A DNA stretch of 64,000 bases from Mycobacterium numidiamassiliense. GTDB lineage: Bacteria; Actinomycetota; Actinomycetes; Mycobacteriales; Mycobacteriaceae. Position 1 is the stretch's first letter; every line of letters begins with the position of its first letter. Position numbers and translations under genes: made by a program. The notes beneath the pieces were generated by a model. The model was not told the DNA's origin and made no database searches. It saw only the letters and a list, made by a program, of their open reading frames with translations. The stretch spans positions 917,066 to 981,065 of the forward strand of contig NZ_FUEZ01000004.1 of NCBI RefSeq assembly GCF_900157365.1, given 5' to 3'. Positions 16,318 through 24,539 of this stretch are shown here, piece after piece.

Positions 16318-17931
16318 ATGACGACTGTCCGCGACGCCATTCTCGACCTATTCCGTTCACACGGCCTGACAACCTGGTTTGGTAATCCGGGTTCGTCGGA
16401 ACTGGCTCTGCTGCAGAATTTTCCGGACGACTTCCGGTACTTCCTGGGGCTGCAGGAGATGATTCCGGTCGGAATGGCCGACGCCTATGCCCAGGTAACC
16501 CGCCGGCCCGCTGTGGTCAACCTGCACACCGCCCCGGGCATGGGCAACGCTCAGGGGCAGATCTACAACGCGTATGTCAACAAGACGCCGCTGATCATCA
16601 CAGCGGGCAACCAGCGCCGCAACATGCAGAACCAGTACTGCCTGCTGACCAACCACGAACCCCTCACGGTGCCAAGGCCGTTCATCAAATGGGCCGCTGA
16701 GCCGGCCATCGCCAGCGAGTCCCCGGCGGTGTTGGCCCGTGCCATCCACCTGGCCACCACGCCGCCGATGGGACCCGTGTTCGTATCGCTGCCGATGGAC
16801 GATATGCCGATCGAATTGACCGACGATCAGGCCGCCGACATCGCCGTCGTGCGCGATCGCACGGTGACGCACGCGGCCGGATTCCCGACGGAGTTGGCCG
16901 AGCAGGTCGGCGCACGATTGGACGCCGCCAAGTCTCCGGCGATTGTCGTCGGCGGCGATGTGGATCGCTACGACGCGTGGGATGCGGTGATCGAACTGGC
17001 CGAACGCACCGAGTCGCCCGTGTTCACGGCCCCGCTGACCGGCTGGAGCGGGTTCCCGGAGAATCACCGGCTCTATCACGGCGCCCTGCCGCCCGGCGCG
17101 GGCTGGATTTCCCAGATCCTGTCCGGACACGATCTCATTCTCGCGATCGGGACGTCGGTCTTCCGTTACTACCCTCTGGTGCCCGGGCCCTACCTACCCG
17201 AGGGCGCGAGCCTGATCCACATCACCAACGACCCCGACGAGGCGGCCCGCGCACCCATGGGAGACGCGATCGTCGCCGACGTCCGCAAGGCGGCCCAGGT
17301 CCTGGCGGAGACCGTGAAGCCCACTTCGCGGCCGGCTCCGGCACCGCGCTCCGCGGTCCCCGATCGGGTATCCGAGCAGTCGCCGATGAAGCCCGAGGCG
17401 TTGTGGACGGCCGTCGGGCACGCCGCACCCGCGGATACGTTGTGGGTCAGCGAGGCCGGCAGCAACGAGGTGCCCCTCACCAACAGCATCCGGCCGGGCC
17501 AACCGCTGTCGCATCTGTCGGCCGCCGGCGGTGGACTCGGATGGGGGCTGCCCGCGTCCGTCGGTGCTCAGCTCGCCGCACCCGATCGTCCCGTTGTCGC
17601 GCTGATGGGCGATGGCTCGATGCACTACGCCATCACCGCGTTGTGGAGCGCGGCCCGCTACAAGATCCCGGTCACCGTGGTTGTCGCGTCCAATGCCGAG
17701 TACGGCGTGGTCAAGGAGTTCGGTGTGTGGGAGAAGACGCCGAATGTTCCGGGGCTCGACGTGCCCGGGTTGGACGTCGTGGGCACCGCCGCCAGCTACG
17801 GCGTGGACGCCCACGAAGCCCACAGCAGCGACGAGGTCTTCGAGTTGGTCAAGGCGGGCATCGCCGATCGGGACCGGCCCACCCTGATCAACGCCCGCAC
17901 CATCCCGGTCTCAGGCGGATTCGGCAGCTAA
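16318..17931 (+). CDS. mdlC: Benzoylformate decarboxylase (thiamine diphosphate enzyme)
   Basis: 537-residue ThDP-dependent decarboxylase, converting benzoylformate-like 2-oxo acids to aldehydes and CO2. Its residues match the Pseudomonas putida enzyme in number and setting: Ser26 (NPGSSE), the cofactor-activating Glu47 (LQE) and His70 (VNLHTAPG). The ThDP/Mg motif begins GDGSMHYAI at 431. At the site of the second catalytic histidine (His281 of the Pseudomonas enzyme) it has Tyr285 (FRYYP). ATG 16318 is preceded by AAAGGAA. Apparently monocistronic apart from the possible leader frame; suggests breakdown of a mandelate-like or other arylglyoxylate intermediate. Confidence 0.9.
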   Translation: MTTVRDAILDLFRSHGLTTWFGNPGSSELALLQNFPDDFRYFLGLQEMIPVGMADAYAQVTRRPAVVNLHTAPGMGNAQGQIYNAYVNKTPLIITAGNQRRNMQNQYCLLTNHEPLTVPRPFIKWAAEPAIASESPAVLARAIHLATTPPMGPVFVSLPMDDMPIELTDDQAADIAVVRDRTVTHAAGFPTELAEQVGARLDAAKSPAIVVGGDVDRYDAWDAVIELAERTESPVFTAPLTGWSGFPENHRLYHGALPPGAGWISQILSGHDLILAIGTSVFRYYPLVPGPYLPEGASLIHITNDPDEAARAPMGDAIVADVRKAAQVLAETVKPTSRPAPAPRSAVPDRVSEQSPMKPEALWTAVGHAAPADTLWVSEAGSNEVPLTNSIRPGQPLSHLSAAGGGLGWGLPASVGAQLAAPDRPVVALMGDGSMHYAITALWSAARYKIPVTVVVASNAEYGVVKEFGVWEKTPNVPGLDVPGLDVVGTAASYGVDAHEAHSSDEVFELVKAGIADRDRPTLINARTIPVSGGFGS

Positions 17932-18094
17932 GTCATCACGCAGGCTATTGGCGTCTCGGCGACGCGCCCGGCCTGATACTGCGGCGATGCTGAGAGTTGC
18001 TGTGGGAAAACAGGTTTCACTCACAATCCGAGCCAGGTTGTCCAACTGCACGGCCCGCACTGCCGGACGTGAGCGGTGCAATATAGGTAGGGAA

Positions 18095-18113
18095 CTAACT
18101 ATTAGGGTACTAT
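18095..18113 (+). promoter_or_regulatory. MarR-type operator and leaderless promoter
   Basis: An inverted repeat CTAA-CTA-TTAG (18095-18105) abuts a -10 hexamer TACTAT (18108-18113, mycobacterial TANNNT type). The A of the ATG at 18120 falls 7 bases after the hexamer, where transcription should start, and there is no Shine-Dalgarno. The regulator is therefore probably translated from a leaderless mRNA and represses itself at this site. Confidence 0.65.
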
Positions 18114-18119
18114 GCAAAC

Positions 18120-18611
18120 ATGGCCACGACGACCGCACGCGAGATCGATCCGCTCGCGCTCGAGCACCAGGTGTGTTTTGCGCTGGCGACCACGAACCGG
18201 GCGGTCTTGGCGGTTTACCGGCCGCTATTGGAGCCGCTCGGCCTGACCCACCCGCAGTATCTGGTGATGCTGGCCCTGTGGGACCACCGCAAGACTCCCG
18301 CGGCGAACCAGTCGCCGCTGTCGGTCAAGCAGATTGCCACGGCGCTGCAGATGGATTCGGCCACGCTTTCACCGATGCTCAAACGCTTGGAGGGGCTCGG
18401 CCTGATTGCTCGTGCCAAGAATGCCGCCGACGAGCGCGCCACGGATGTCATGCTCACCGAAGACGGAATAGCCTTGCGCGAGAGGGCACTCGAGATTCCG
18501 CCGGCCGTCGTCGCACGTCTCGGCGTCGACCTTGCCGAACTCGAGAACCTGCATCAGGTGCTCACCCGCATCAATTCGGCCGCTGTGGCGGCCGGCGCAC
18601 TGCAATCCTGA
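18120..18611 (+). CDS. MarR-family regulator, OhrR-like thiol peroxide sensor
   Basis: 163-residue winged-helix regulator. The N-terminus VCFALATTNRAVLAVYRPL with Cys19 aligns with the reactive cysteine segment of OhrR, and the following GLTHPQYLVMLALW is the OhrR-type signature, so it may sense organic hydroperoxides through Cys19. The wing region around KNAADERATDV is present. No ohr gene lies next to it; the neighbour is a DUF5313 membrane protein 9 bp downstream. ATG 18120 appears leaderless. Confidence 0.85.
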   Translation: MATTTAREIDPLALEHQVCFALATTNRAVLAVYRPLLEPLGLTHPQYLVMLALWDHRKTPAANQSPLSVKQIATALQMDSATLSPMLKRLEGLGLIARAKNAADERATDVMLTEDGIALRERALEIPPAVVARLGVDLAELENLHQVLTRINSAAVAAGALQS

Positions 18612-18620
18612 GGAGCCACC

Positions 18621-19037
18621 ATGACCGCCGCCAAACCTAACCTGTGGCAGCGCATCGGCTATTCGTACGGCCGGGTGCTACCCGACTCGATGCGCAGCTG
18701 GGTCGCCCGCGATCTGGCCGGCGAGGGAGCCATCCGCCGGCACATGATCAGGTGGGCGATACCGCCCCTGTTCGTCCTCGCCCCGTTCTGGTTACTGCCC
18801 GCCTCGCTCTACGTGCATACGGAGATGACCGTCCCGCTCTACGCTTGGGCGCTGGTGGTAAACCTTGCCCTGAACAAGGTTTGGCGCAGGCACCGGCTGG
18901 CGCAGCATGGACTGGACCCCAACTTGGTCGACGTGGTCAAGCGCAGGAAACAGGCCAGGATGCATGAGGACTACGCACGTCGTTACGGGCCGCGTCCCGA
19001 ATCGGCCGAATGGCAGTCCAACAGCAGCCCGTTCTAG
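18621..19037 (+). CDS. DUF5313-family membrane protein
   Basis: 138-residue mycobacterial protein of unknown function, recognised as DUF5313 by its opening NLWQRIGYSYGRVLP...RSWVARDL. Two hydrophobic segments (about residues 50-65 and 72-86) predict an integral membrane hairpin, followed by a charged C-terminus (RRHRLAQHG, KRRKQARMHEDYARRYG). AGGAG lies 6-10 bases before ATG. Cotranscription with the OhrR-like regulator is likely, 9 bp apart. Confidence 0.82.
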   Translation: MTAAKPNLWQRIGYSYGRVLPDSMRSWVARDLAGEGAIRRHMIRWAIPPLFVLAPFWLLPASLYVHTEMTVPLYAWALVVNLALNKVWRRHRLAQHGLDPNLVDVVKRRKQARMHEDYARRYGPRPESAEWQSNSSPF

Positions 19038-19040
19038 CGG

Positions 19041-19880
19041 CTACTTCAGGCAGCTGCCACCGTCGATGGGTAGCGTGACGCCGGTGATGTAACGCGCCTC
19101 GTCGGACGCCAGGAACAGCACCGCATTGGCGATGTCCTCGGGTTCGACCCAGCCGATCGGCAGGGTGTGCATCAGCTGGCCGACGACCTTCATGTCCTCA
19201 GGACCCGGGTTCTCCAGATCGGGACGGAACAGCCTCATCGTGCCCTCGTTCATGAACAGCGGGGTGTTGACGTTGGTCGGGTGGACGGAGTTGACGCGGA
19301 TGTTCTGCGCGCCGAGCTCGACGGCGAAGGTGCGCATCAAGCCGACGACACCGTGTTTGGCGGCGACGTAGTGACCGGTGTGCGGGTAGGCCTTGAGCCC
19401 ACCGACCGAGCTGGTGAGGATGATCGAGCCGCCGTTGCCGCCCGCGAGGATATGCGGCACACCGGCTTTCACGGTCTTCCACACGCCGGCGAGGTTGATG
19501 TCGATCATGGCGGTCCAGTCGGCTTCGCTGGTCTTGTCCAACGTCTGGCCGCCGTTGCCGATGCCTGCATTGGCGACGATGATGTCGAGCTTGCCGAGCT
19601 GCTCGACGCCGGTGTCCACGGCGGACTTGAGTGCGTCGTAGTCCCGGACATCGACCTCGGCGGTGTAGATCCGACGGTTCTGTGCCTTCACCAGGTCTGC
19701 GGTCTCGGCCAGATCCTCCGGCGTGGAGGCGGCGATCAGATCCACGGTGTCGATCTTCTTGCAGATGTCGACTGCGATGATGTCGGCGCCCTCCTGGGCC
19801 AACCGCACCGCATGTGCACGGCCCTGACCGCGCGCCGCACCGGTGACGAAAGCGACTTTGCCTTCAACACGTCCAGCCAT
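19041..19880 (-). CDS. Mycofactocin-coupled SDR (carveol dehydrogenase-like)
   Basis: 279-residue short-chain dehydrogenase of the mycofactocin-associated class. Signs are the glycine motif TGAARGQG (13-20) followed by RAHA, and the extra segment of about 20 residues after the second strand (ICKKIDTVDLIAASTPEDL, 39-57), which in this class buries a non-exchangeable NAD. The catalytic pair is Y171/K175. Electrons would go to mycofactocin rather than to free NAD. A perfect GAGAAT-N3-ATTCTC site lies 195 bp upstream. Convergent with the DUF5313 gene, 3 bp between stops. Confidence 0.9.
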   Translation of the reverse strand: MAGRVEGKVAFVTGAARGQGRAHAVRLAQEGADIIAVDICKKIDTVDLIAASTPEDLAETADLVKAQNRRIYTAEVDVRDYDALKSAVDTGVEQLGKLDIIVANAGIGNGGQTLDKTSEADWTAMIDINLAGVWKTVKAGVPHILAGGNGGSIILTSSVGGLKAYPHTGHYVAAKHGVVGLMRTFAVELGAQNIRVNSVHPTNVNTPLFMNEGTMRLFRPDLENPGPEDMKVVGQLMHTLPIGWVEPEDIANAVLFLASDEARYITGVTLPIDGGSCLK

Positions 19881-20075
19881 GGCTACCTCAATTCCTGACT
19901 TGATTTCGTCGGCACACCTCAGCGGAGCTGAGCCGGATGATCGCCTCTCGGTGGAATCGCGCTCGCCGCAATCCGCGAGGGGACCACGCGTCGTGTCGCA
20001 TCCTGAACTCTGTCACCAGCCACCAATACGTGTCAACGACGAATCCATTTTGGCTACTTGTGGTTCTGAATATTA

Positions 20076-20090
20076 GAGAATTTCATTCTC
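20076..20090. promoter_or_regulatory. GAGAAT-N3-ATTCTC operator, site 1 (perfect)
   Basis: GAGAATTTCATTCTC, a perfect inverted repeat of 6-bp arms around TTC. It lies between the mycofactocin SDR (start 195 bp away, minus strand) and the 3' end of the tetR at 20147. The best target is the SDR promoter. Confidence 0.7.
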
Positions 20091-20146
20091 ACCCGGCAAA
20101 TCGCGTGCGCTATTTGCTCAGTTCGATGATGTGACGAGAGGGTGTG

Positions 20147-20863
20147 CTAGCTGGCAAATCCGCGTGAGCAGAAGTCCCACACCTCGTCGGCGCCAATGGG
20201 ATGAACCGTCGCATCGTCGTTGCCGCCGCTGGACTGGGCGATGAACATGACGGTCTGCATCGTCATGGCGGCGATGCGGCGCGGATTGGCGTCGGCACGC
20301 AGCTCGCCGGCCTCACTTGCGGCTTCCATGAGCTCGGTCAGCAACGCTAGTAGTGGCGCGTGCGCGACCTTGACCTCTACCGGATGTGTAACAAGCAGCC
20401 GCGGAGCAAAATCGGTGAAGAGCGGCCTCTTGGCGGTCGGATCGGGACGGGAGGACTCATACAACAGCTCGACGGCAACCTTGAGCCGCTCGAGCGGGTC
20501 GGTGTGGCTTTCCGTCGCGGCGCGGATCTGGTCGGCCGAGCGGCTCAACGCGTCCTCGAACAGCGCCAGCAGCAGCTCGTGCTTGCCGTCGAACTGCAGG
20601 TAGAAGCTCCTCAGCGACTGGCGGGACCGGTCCACGACCTCCTGGACGGTGAAGTCAGTGGTGCCCTTTTCGATGATGATTGCCTGCGCCGCGTCAAGGA
20701 AGCGCTGAACGCGTTGCGCGGCCCGGAGTTTGGCGGTCTTGATGGACCGCTCGACCGCGCGCTGTTTCCAGGCGGGCTCTTCGCTTGGGCTGGTCACGGC
20801 CGACTCTGACGATTGCCGCGAGGGGAGAACATGGTTGGACTCTACCGGAGAACGCCGTGCCAT
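20147..20863 (-). CDS. TetR-family regulator, candidate owner of the GAGAAT regulon
   Basis: 238-residue TetR regulator with a charged N-terminal extension of about 50 residues before the helix-turn-helix (AQRVQRFLDAAQ, then DFTVQEVVDRSRQSLRSFYLQFDGK). The ligand domain ends in a helix containing MTMQTVMFIAQSS. It is divergent from an acyl-CoA dehydrogenase gene, with a perfect GAGAAT-N3-ATTCTC site in the 165-bp shared promoter, 56 bp from its own start, and another perfect site just past its 3' end. TetR proteins commonly bind such sites next to their own gene, hence the proposed link. Confidence 0.88.
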   Translation of the reverse strand: MARRSPVESNHVLPSRQSSESAVTSPSEEPAWKQRAVERSIKTAKLRAAQRVQRFLDAAQAIIIEKGTTDFTVQEVVDRSRQSLRSFYLQFDGKHELLLALFEDALSRSADQIRAATESHTDPLERLKVAVELLYESSRPDPTAKRPLFTDFAPRLLVTHPVEVKVAHAPLLALLTELMEAASEAGELRADANPRRIAAMTMQTVMFIAQSSGGNDDATVHPIGADEVWDFCSRGFAS

Positions 20864-20919
20864 CGGTGTGCTCGACCCCCTCGCAGATGACGTGTCGGAG
20901 ATTGTAACTTTCGTGCTGC

Positions 20920-20934
20920 GAGAATACTATTCTC
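20920..20934. promoter_or_regulatory. GAGAAT-N3-ATTCTC operator, site 2 (perfect, divergent promoter)
   Basis: GAGAATACTATTCTC, perfect 6-bp arms around ACT, 56 bp from the tetR start and 94 bp from the acyl-CoA dehydrogenase start. The position in a divergent promoter makes autoregulation plus control of the dehydrogenase plausible. Confidence 0.78.
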
Positions 20935-21028
20935 TTACCCGTGTGTATGGAAGTGCAATCGTAAGAGTGAACCGCGTCCCCGGTGGAACGCTTGATCCGC
21001 TGTTGGCCGGCGAGTCCCGGAGAGTCCT

Positions 21029-22213
21029 GTGCAGCTGACTTTTGATGCCGACGTCGAGGCATTCCGCGCCGAATTCGTGGCGTTCCTGGACAGTCATCTC
21101 CCCGAACTCTTCGGCTCACCCGATGTCTTGGTGCGACCGCGCTCGAGCTCGGACATCCCGGAGTGGGCACGCCGCTGGCAGCGGCTGCTGTTCGACAACG
21201 GGTGGCTGTTGCCCGGCAATCCGCCGGAGTTCGGCGGGCGCAACGCATCGCTGCTCGAGCAATACGTCTACTCCGAAGAGCTGTCGCGGCGGCGGATGTA
21301 TCAGAGCTTCAACCCGCAGGGCGTCGGCATCATCGCCGCGTCGCTGTTGTCGTTCGGCACGCCAGAACAAAAGCAGCGCTGGGCAATACCGATCCTGCGC
21401 GCCGAGATCACCGCATCGCTGGGTATGAGCGAACCCGGCGCCGGCTCTGATCTGGCGTCGCTGAAAACGCGGGCGGTGCTTGACGGGGACCACTTCGTGG
21501 TCAACGGGCAGAAGGTCTGGACATCGGGTGCCCATGATGCCGATGTGCTGCTGACGTTCGTGCGTACCGACCCGGCGGCGCCAAAACACAAGGGCATCAG
21601 CGCTTTACTGATTCCGACCGACACGCCGGGTGTGGTGCGCCGCCCGTTCGCTTCGGTGGGTGACCACGACGACGTCGATTTCAACGAGGTCTTTTTCACC
21701 GACGCGCGGGTGCCGGCCGAGAACTTGGTGGGGGAGATCAACGAGGGCTGGCGGGTAGCGACCGGATCGCTCGGCCACGAACGCGCCATGCTGTGGCTGG
21801 ATTACGCCGACATGCTGCACGCGTTGTGCGTCGAATACCGTCCATCCGGTGCGGTGCACCGGGACCACTACGCCACCCTGGTGATGGATCGCTACGCGAT
21901 GCGGCTGATGGGATCGGCCTCGCTGGCCAAGGCGGCTCGCGGGGAAGAAGACGTACCCGCCCAGTCGGTGCTCAAGTTGCTCGGTTCGGAGGCCATGCAA
22001 CGCGCGTGCGAGGACGCGCTGAATGCCGAAGGGCCCGAGGGGCTTGCACTGCGAGCGGTCACCGCCCCGTTCGCGCCGCTGAATCTGGACAGCCACTACA
22101 GCAGTTGGTTCGACCGCTACATACGCACCTTCGCCGCCACCATCGCGGGCGGAACGTCGGAAATACAGCGCAATATCATCGCCTCACGAATACTCGGCCT
22201 GCCCCGCAACTAG
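21029..22213 (+). CDS. Acyl-CoA dehydrogenase (FadE type)
   Basis: 394-residue flavoprotein, introducing a C=C bond alpha-beta to a CoA thioester. Family motifs are GMSEPGAGSDLASL (FAD/substrate), FVVNGQKVWTSGAHDAD and the C-terminal GGTSEIQRNIIASRILGLP. GTG 21029 has GGAG about 5 bases upstream. It is a close paralogue of the gene at 52731; even the first 18 nt are identical. Unlike that copy it has no small partner dehydrogenase next to it. Probably controlled by the GAGAAT site at 20920. Confidence 0.92.
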   Translation: MQLTFDADVEAFRAEFVAFLDSHLPELFGSPDVLVRPRSSSDIPEWARRWQRLLFDNGWLLPGNPPEFGGRNASLLEQYVYSEELSRRRMYQSFNPQGVGIIAASLLSFGTPEQKQRWAIPILRAEITASLGMSEPGAGSDLASLKTRAVLDGDHFVVNGQKVWTSGAHDADVLLTFVRTDPAAPKHKGISALLIPTDTPGVVRRPFASVGDHDDVDFNEVFFTDARVPAENLVGEINEGWRVATGSLGHERAMLWLDYADMLHALCVEYRPSGAVHRDHYATLVMDRYAMRLMGSASLAKAARGEEDVPAQSVLKLLGSEAMQRACEDALNAEGPEGLALRAVTAPFAPLNLDSHYSSWFDRYIRTFAATIAGGTSEIQRNIIASRILGLPRN

Positions 22214-22234
22214 CCGCGCACCGGCCGGCGACGT

Positions 22235-22567
22235 TCAGCAATTGTTCGTTGCGGGGTTGTCCAAGCACTTCTGGAACCAGTCCGGATCTTTAGAGCTCAG
22301 CCAGGCGTAGTAAGCGAGTCCCGCCAGTCCCGCAGCAATCGCCAGGAAGCCCAACACCATGCCGGCGATCGCTGCGCGGGGATTCGATGCTTCGCCTCGG
22401 GCGACCCGGCCGCGGGCGATGTCACCGGTCACCACCGCCGCGACACCCAGGGGGACGCCGATCATCAGCCAGCAGGTGGCGATCGCGCACCCGCCCAGGA
22501 TCACCGAAGCAACGCCGACCTGGTTCCTGGGGGCGACCTGGTTCCTGGCGGCGTCGCGACGACTCAT
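22235..22567 (-). CDS. DUF4190-type small membrane protein
   Basis: 110-residue protein with two hydrophobic segments (about 18-48 and 66-86) separated by a loop containing ARGRVARGEASNPRAA, the pattern of the DUF4190 family. The C-terminus after the second segment carries two cysteines (WFQKCLDNPATNNC). ATG 22567 is preferred to a distant upstream start. Function unknown; divergent from the dihydrodipicolinate-reductase-like gene. Confidence 0.75.
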   Translation of the reverse strand: MSRRDAARNQVAPRNQVGVASVILGGCAIATCWLMIGVPLGVAAVVTGDIARGRVARGEASNPRAAIAGMVLGFLAIAAGLAGLAYYAWLSSKDPDWFQKCLDNPATNNC

Positions 22568-22632
22568 GTCTGCCAATCCTAGGTGTAGGTTCTCACTGCA
22601 CAACCGTCCTCGGACCAACAGGAGGTGTGCTT

Positions 22633-23700
22633 GTGCCGATCCGGGTTGTCCCGTGGGGCACCGGCGCGGTGGGCGCCGAGATGATCACCGCGATCATCGA
22701 CCATCGACCCGACCTGTCCATCGTCGGCGCCCGCGTGTACTCGGACGCGAAAAACGGCGCCGACATCGGCTCCCTGGTCGGACGCAGCCCCATCGGGGTG
22801 GCCGCGTCCAACGACCCCGACGCGATCCTGGCGCTGGACGCCGACTGCGTGCTCTACACGCCGCGAAACACCAGCATCGACGACGTCTGCGCCATCCTCG
22901 CCAGCGGCAAGAACGTGGTGACGACGGCGTTCCTTTTCCACCCGAACCGCATTGCCGCGGACGATCGTGACCGGTTGTTGCAAGCCTGCCAGGCCGGCAA
23001 CGCGACTGTGCACGGCAGTGGTCTCAACCCCGGGAACCTTTCCGGTGTATTGCCTTTGGCGTTGTCGGGGATGAGTCGCACCATCGACAAGATCACCCTG
23101 CAGGAACGAGCCGACTGGTCGGTGTACGAAAGCACGTCAATCACGTTCGACAACATGGCTTTCGGGCAACCGGTGGAATCGATCAGCCGCACCGGCACCG
23201 AATTCCTGACTTTCAACAGCGGAATATTCGAGGAGCAGGTCTGGTTTCTCGCCGATGCGCTCAACGCTGACATCGACGAGGTCGCCGTCACGGTGGATGC
23301 TGTTGCCGCCCGGGCCGATCACCAGATATTCGACCGCGTGTTACGGGCGGGAACTACCGCCGGGCAACGATGGAGCTGGTCCGGACGCCGGAAAGGCCAG
23401 ACTCTCATAGAGATTGAAACGCTCTGGACGGTTGGCGGTGAGTACCCGAAGCACTGGCCGAGACCCGAACACGGGTGGACGTTGACCATCGAGGGCGACC
23501 CGTCGATGCGGACGCATTTCTTCTCGCTGGCCAGCTTCACCCGCGCGGCCAGCATGGAGGAACACGTTCGTTCGGCCAGCGTGGCCACCGCCATGCAGGT
23601 CCTCAACGCTGTGCCCGCCGTCTGCGCCGCGCCTTGCGGCTTTGCCACCACAGCGGATCTGCCGTTGATCGTCAGCCACACCGGGTTCGGAAACCGGTAG
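22633..23700 (+). CDS. NAD(P)-dependent dehydrogenase of the dihydrodipicolinate-reductase-like fold
   Basis: 355-residue protein with an N-terminal Rossmann domain (VVPWGTGAVGAEM, around residues 5-17) and a DapB-like C-terminal domain; the closest described relatives are 2,4-diaminopentanoate dehydrogenase-like proteins. Such proteins are frequent in mycobacterial lipid loci, with unknown substrates. GTG 22633 is chosen because AGGAGG ends 7 bases upstream. Conserved HGSGLNPGNLSG around residue 125 lines the presumed active site. Confidence 0.8.
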   Translation: MPIRVVPWGTGAVGAEMITAIIDHRPDLSIVGARVYSDAKNGADIGSLVGRSPIGVAASNDPDAILALDADCVLYTPRNTSIDDVCAILASGKNVVTTAFLFHPNRIAADDRDRLLQACQAGNATVHGSGLNPGNLSGVLPLALSGMSRTIDKITLQERADWSVYESTSITFDNMAFGQPVESISRTGTEFLTFNSGIFEEQVWFLADALNADIDEVAVTVDAVAARADHQIFDRVLRAGTTAGQRWSWSGRRKGQTLIEIETLWTVGGEYPKHWPRPEHGWTLTIEGDPSMRTHFFSLASFTRAASMEEHVRSASVATAMQVLNAVPAVCAAPCGFATTADLPLIVSHTGFGNR

Positions 23701-23711
23701 CGGCGGTCGGG

Positions 23712-24539
23712 CTACAGCTCTGCCAGTCGGGGCGCAAATCCCTTGGCCCGCAGGATCTTACCCGCCTCGTGGGTCAGCTCCCGGGTGCTGCCGAGCAGGC
23801 TATCCAACAGCAACGCCCGCTTGACGTGACGATGCAGCGTGTGTTCGGCGGTGAAGCCGATACCGCCGAGCACCTGCTGGCAGTGCCGGGCGGCCGTCAG
23901 CGCCGCGCGGCCCGCTGCCGCTTTGGCCAGCAGGCAGGCCAAGCCGTCGGGATCGTCGGACGCATCGGTGGCCGCCTGCAGGGTCGCCTCGGCGCCCTCG
24001 ATCGCGACCAGTGTCTCGGCCAGCCGATGCCGGATCGCCTGAAACGAGCTGATGTGGCGGCCGAATTGAACTCGATCCAGGGCGTGCTGCCGCGCCAGGG
24101 CAAGCATGGCGCGGCTGGCGCCCACCAGCCACCAGCCCAGTGCCTGTCGCCCGGCGGCAAGCCCCGCGTGGGCGGCTGAATCTCCCTCGGCGACAGGATG
24201 TATCGGTAATTCATCATCGATCGCAGAGCTCGGAATGTCTTCGCGCTTCCACACCACCCAGGAGTCTCCCGCCAACGGAAGCGGGGTGAGACCGCCCGTT
24301 GCCTTTCCTGCCGCGCTCAGCACCACGTCGTTGAGCACCGGGGCGTGCGCACCGGTCTCGCCGAGCAGTCGAAACACCAGCGGGATTGCAATGTCCGGGA
24401 TTTCGTCCAGCATGTCGTGCCAGCCGAGGGAGGCCAGCGCCGCATCGAGCTTGGCGCCGGAAGCCGCTCTCATCGCAGTGCGTATCGACTCGGCAAGCAG
24501 TTGCAGTTCCTCGGAGTCTGAGGTCAGTTCCACGATCAC
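23712..24539 (-). CDS. Short acyl-CoA dehydrogenase, partner subunit
   Basis: 275-residue acyl-CoA-dehydrogenase-like protein, about 100 residues shorter than usual: the middle beta domain is reduced, and the C-terminal helical domain is kept (DRVQFGRHISSFQAIRHRLAET, CQQVLGGIGFTAEH). Its ATG overlaps the stop of the full-length dehydrogenase (ATGA). In steroid-degrading actinobacteria such pairs, for example ChsE1/ChsE2, form alpha2-beta2 enzymes in which both chains are needed for FAD binding; the same is inferred here. Last gene of the 23712-29402 operon. Confidence 0.88.
   Translation of the reverse strand: MIVELTSDSEELQLLAESIRTAMRAASGAKLDAALASLGWHDMLDEIPDIAIPLVFRLLGETGAHAPVLNDVVLSAAGKATGGLTPLPLAGDSWVVWKREDIPSSAIDDELPIHPVAEGDSAAHAGLAAGRQALGWWLVGASRAMLALARQHALDRVQFGRHISSFQAIRHRLAETLVAIEGAEATLQAATDASDDPDGLACLLAKAAAGRAALTAARHCQQVLGGIGFTAEHTLHRHVKRALLLDSLLGSTRELTHEAGKILRAKGFAPRLAEL

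Noticed and set aside
17932..18094. Possible extra gene between mdlC and the MarR gene
   Set aside because: No frame with a start, ribosome site and reasonable codon use; treated as spacer and promoter DNA.
20920..20934. GAGAAT sites as Fur/Zur metal boxes
   Set aside because: Zur/Fur boxes are 7-1-7 repeats with a one-base centre (AAT-G-ATT); here the arms are six bases around three unspecified ones, and the neighbours are catabolic, not metal, genes.
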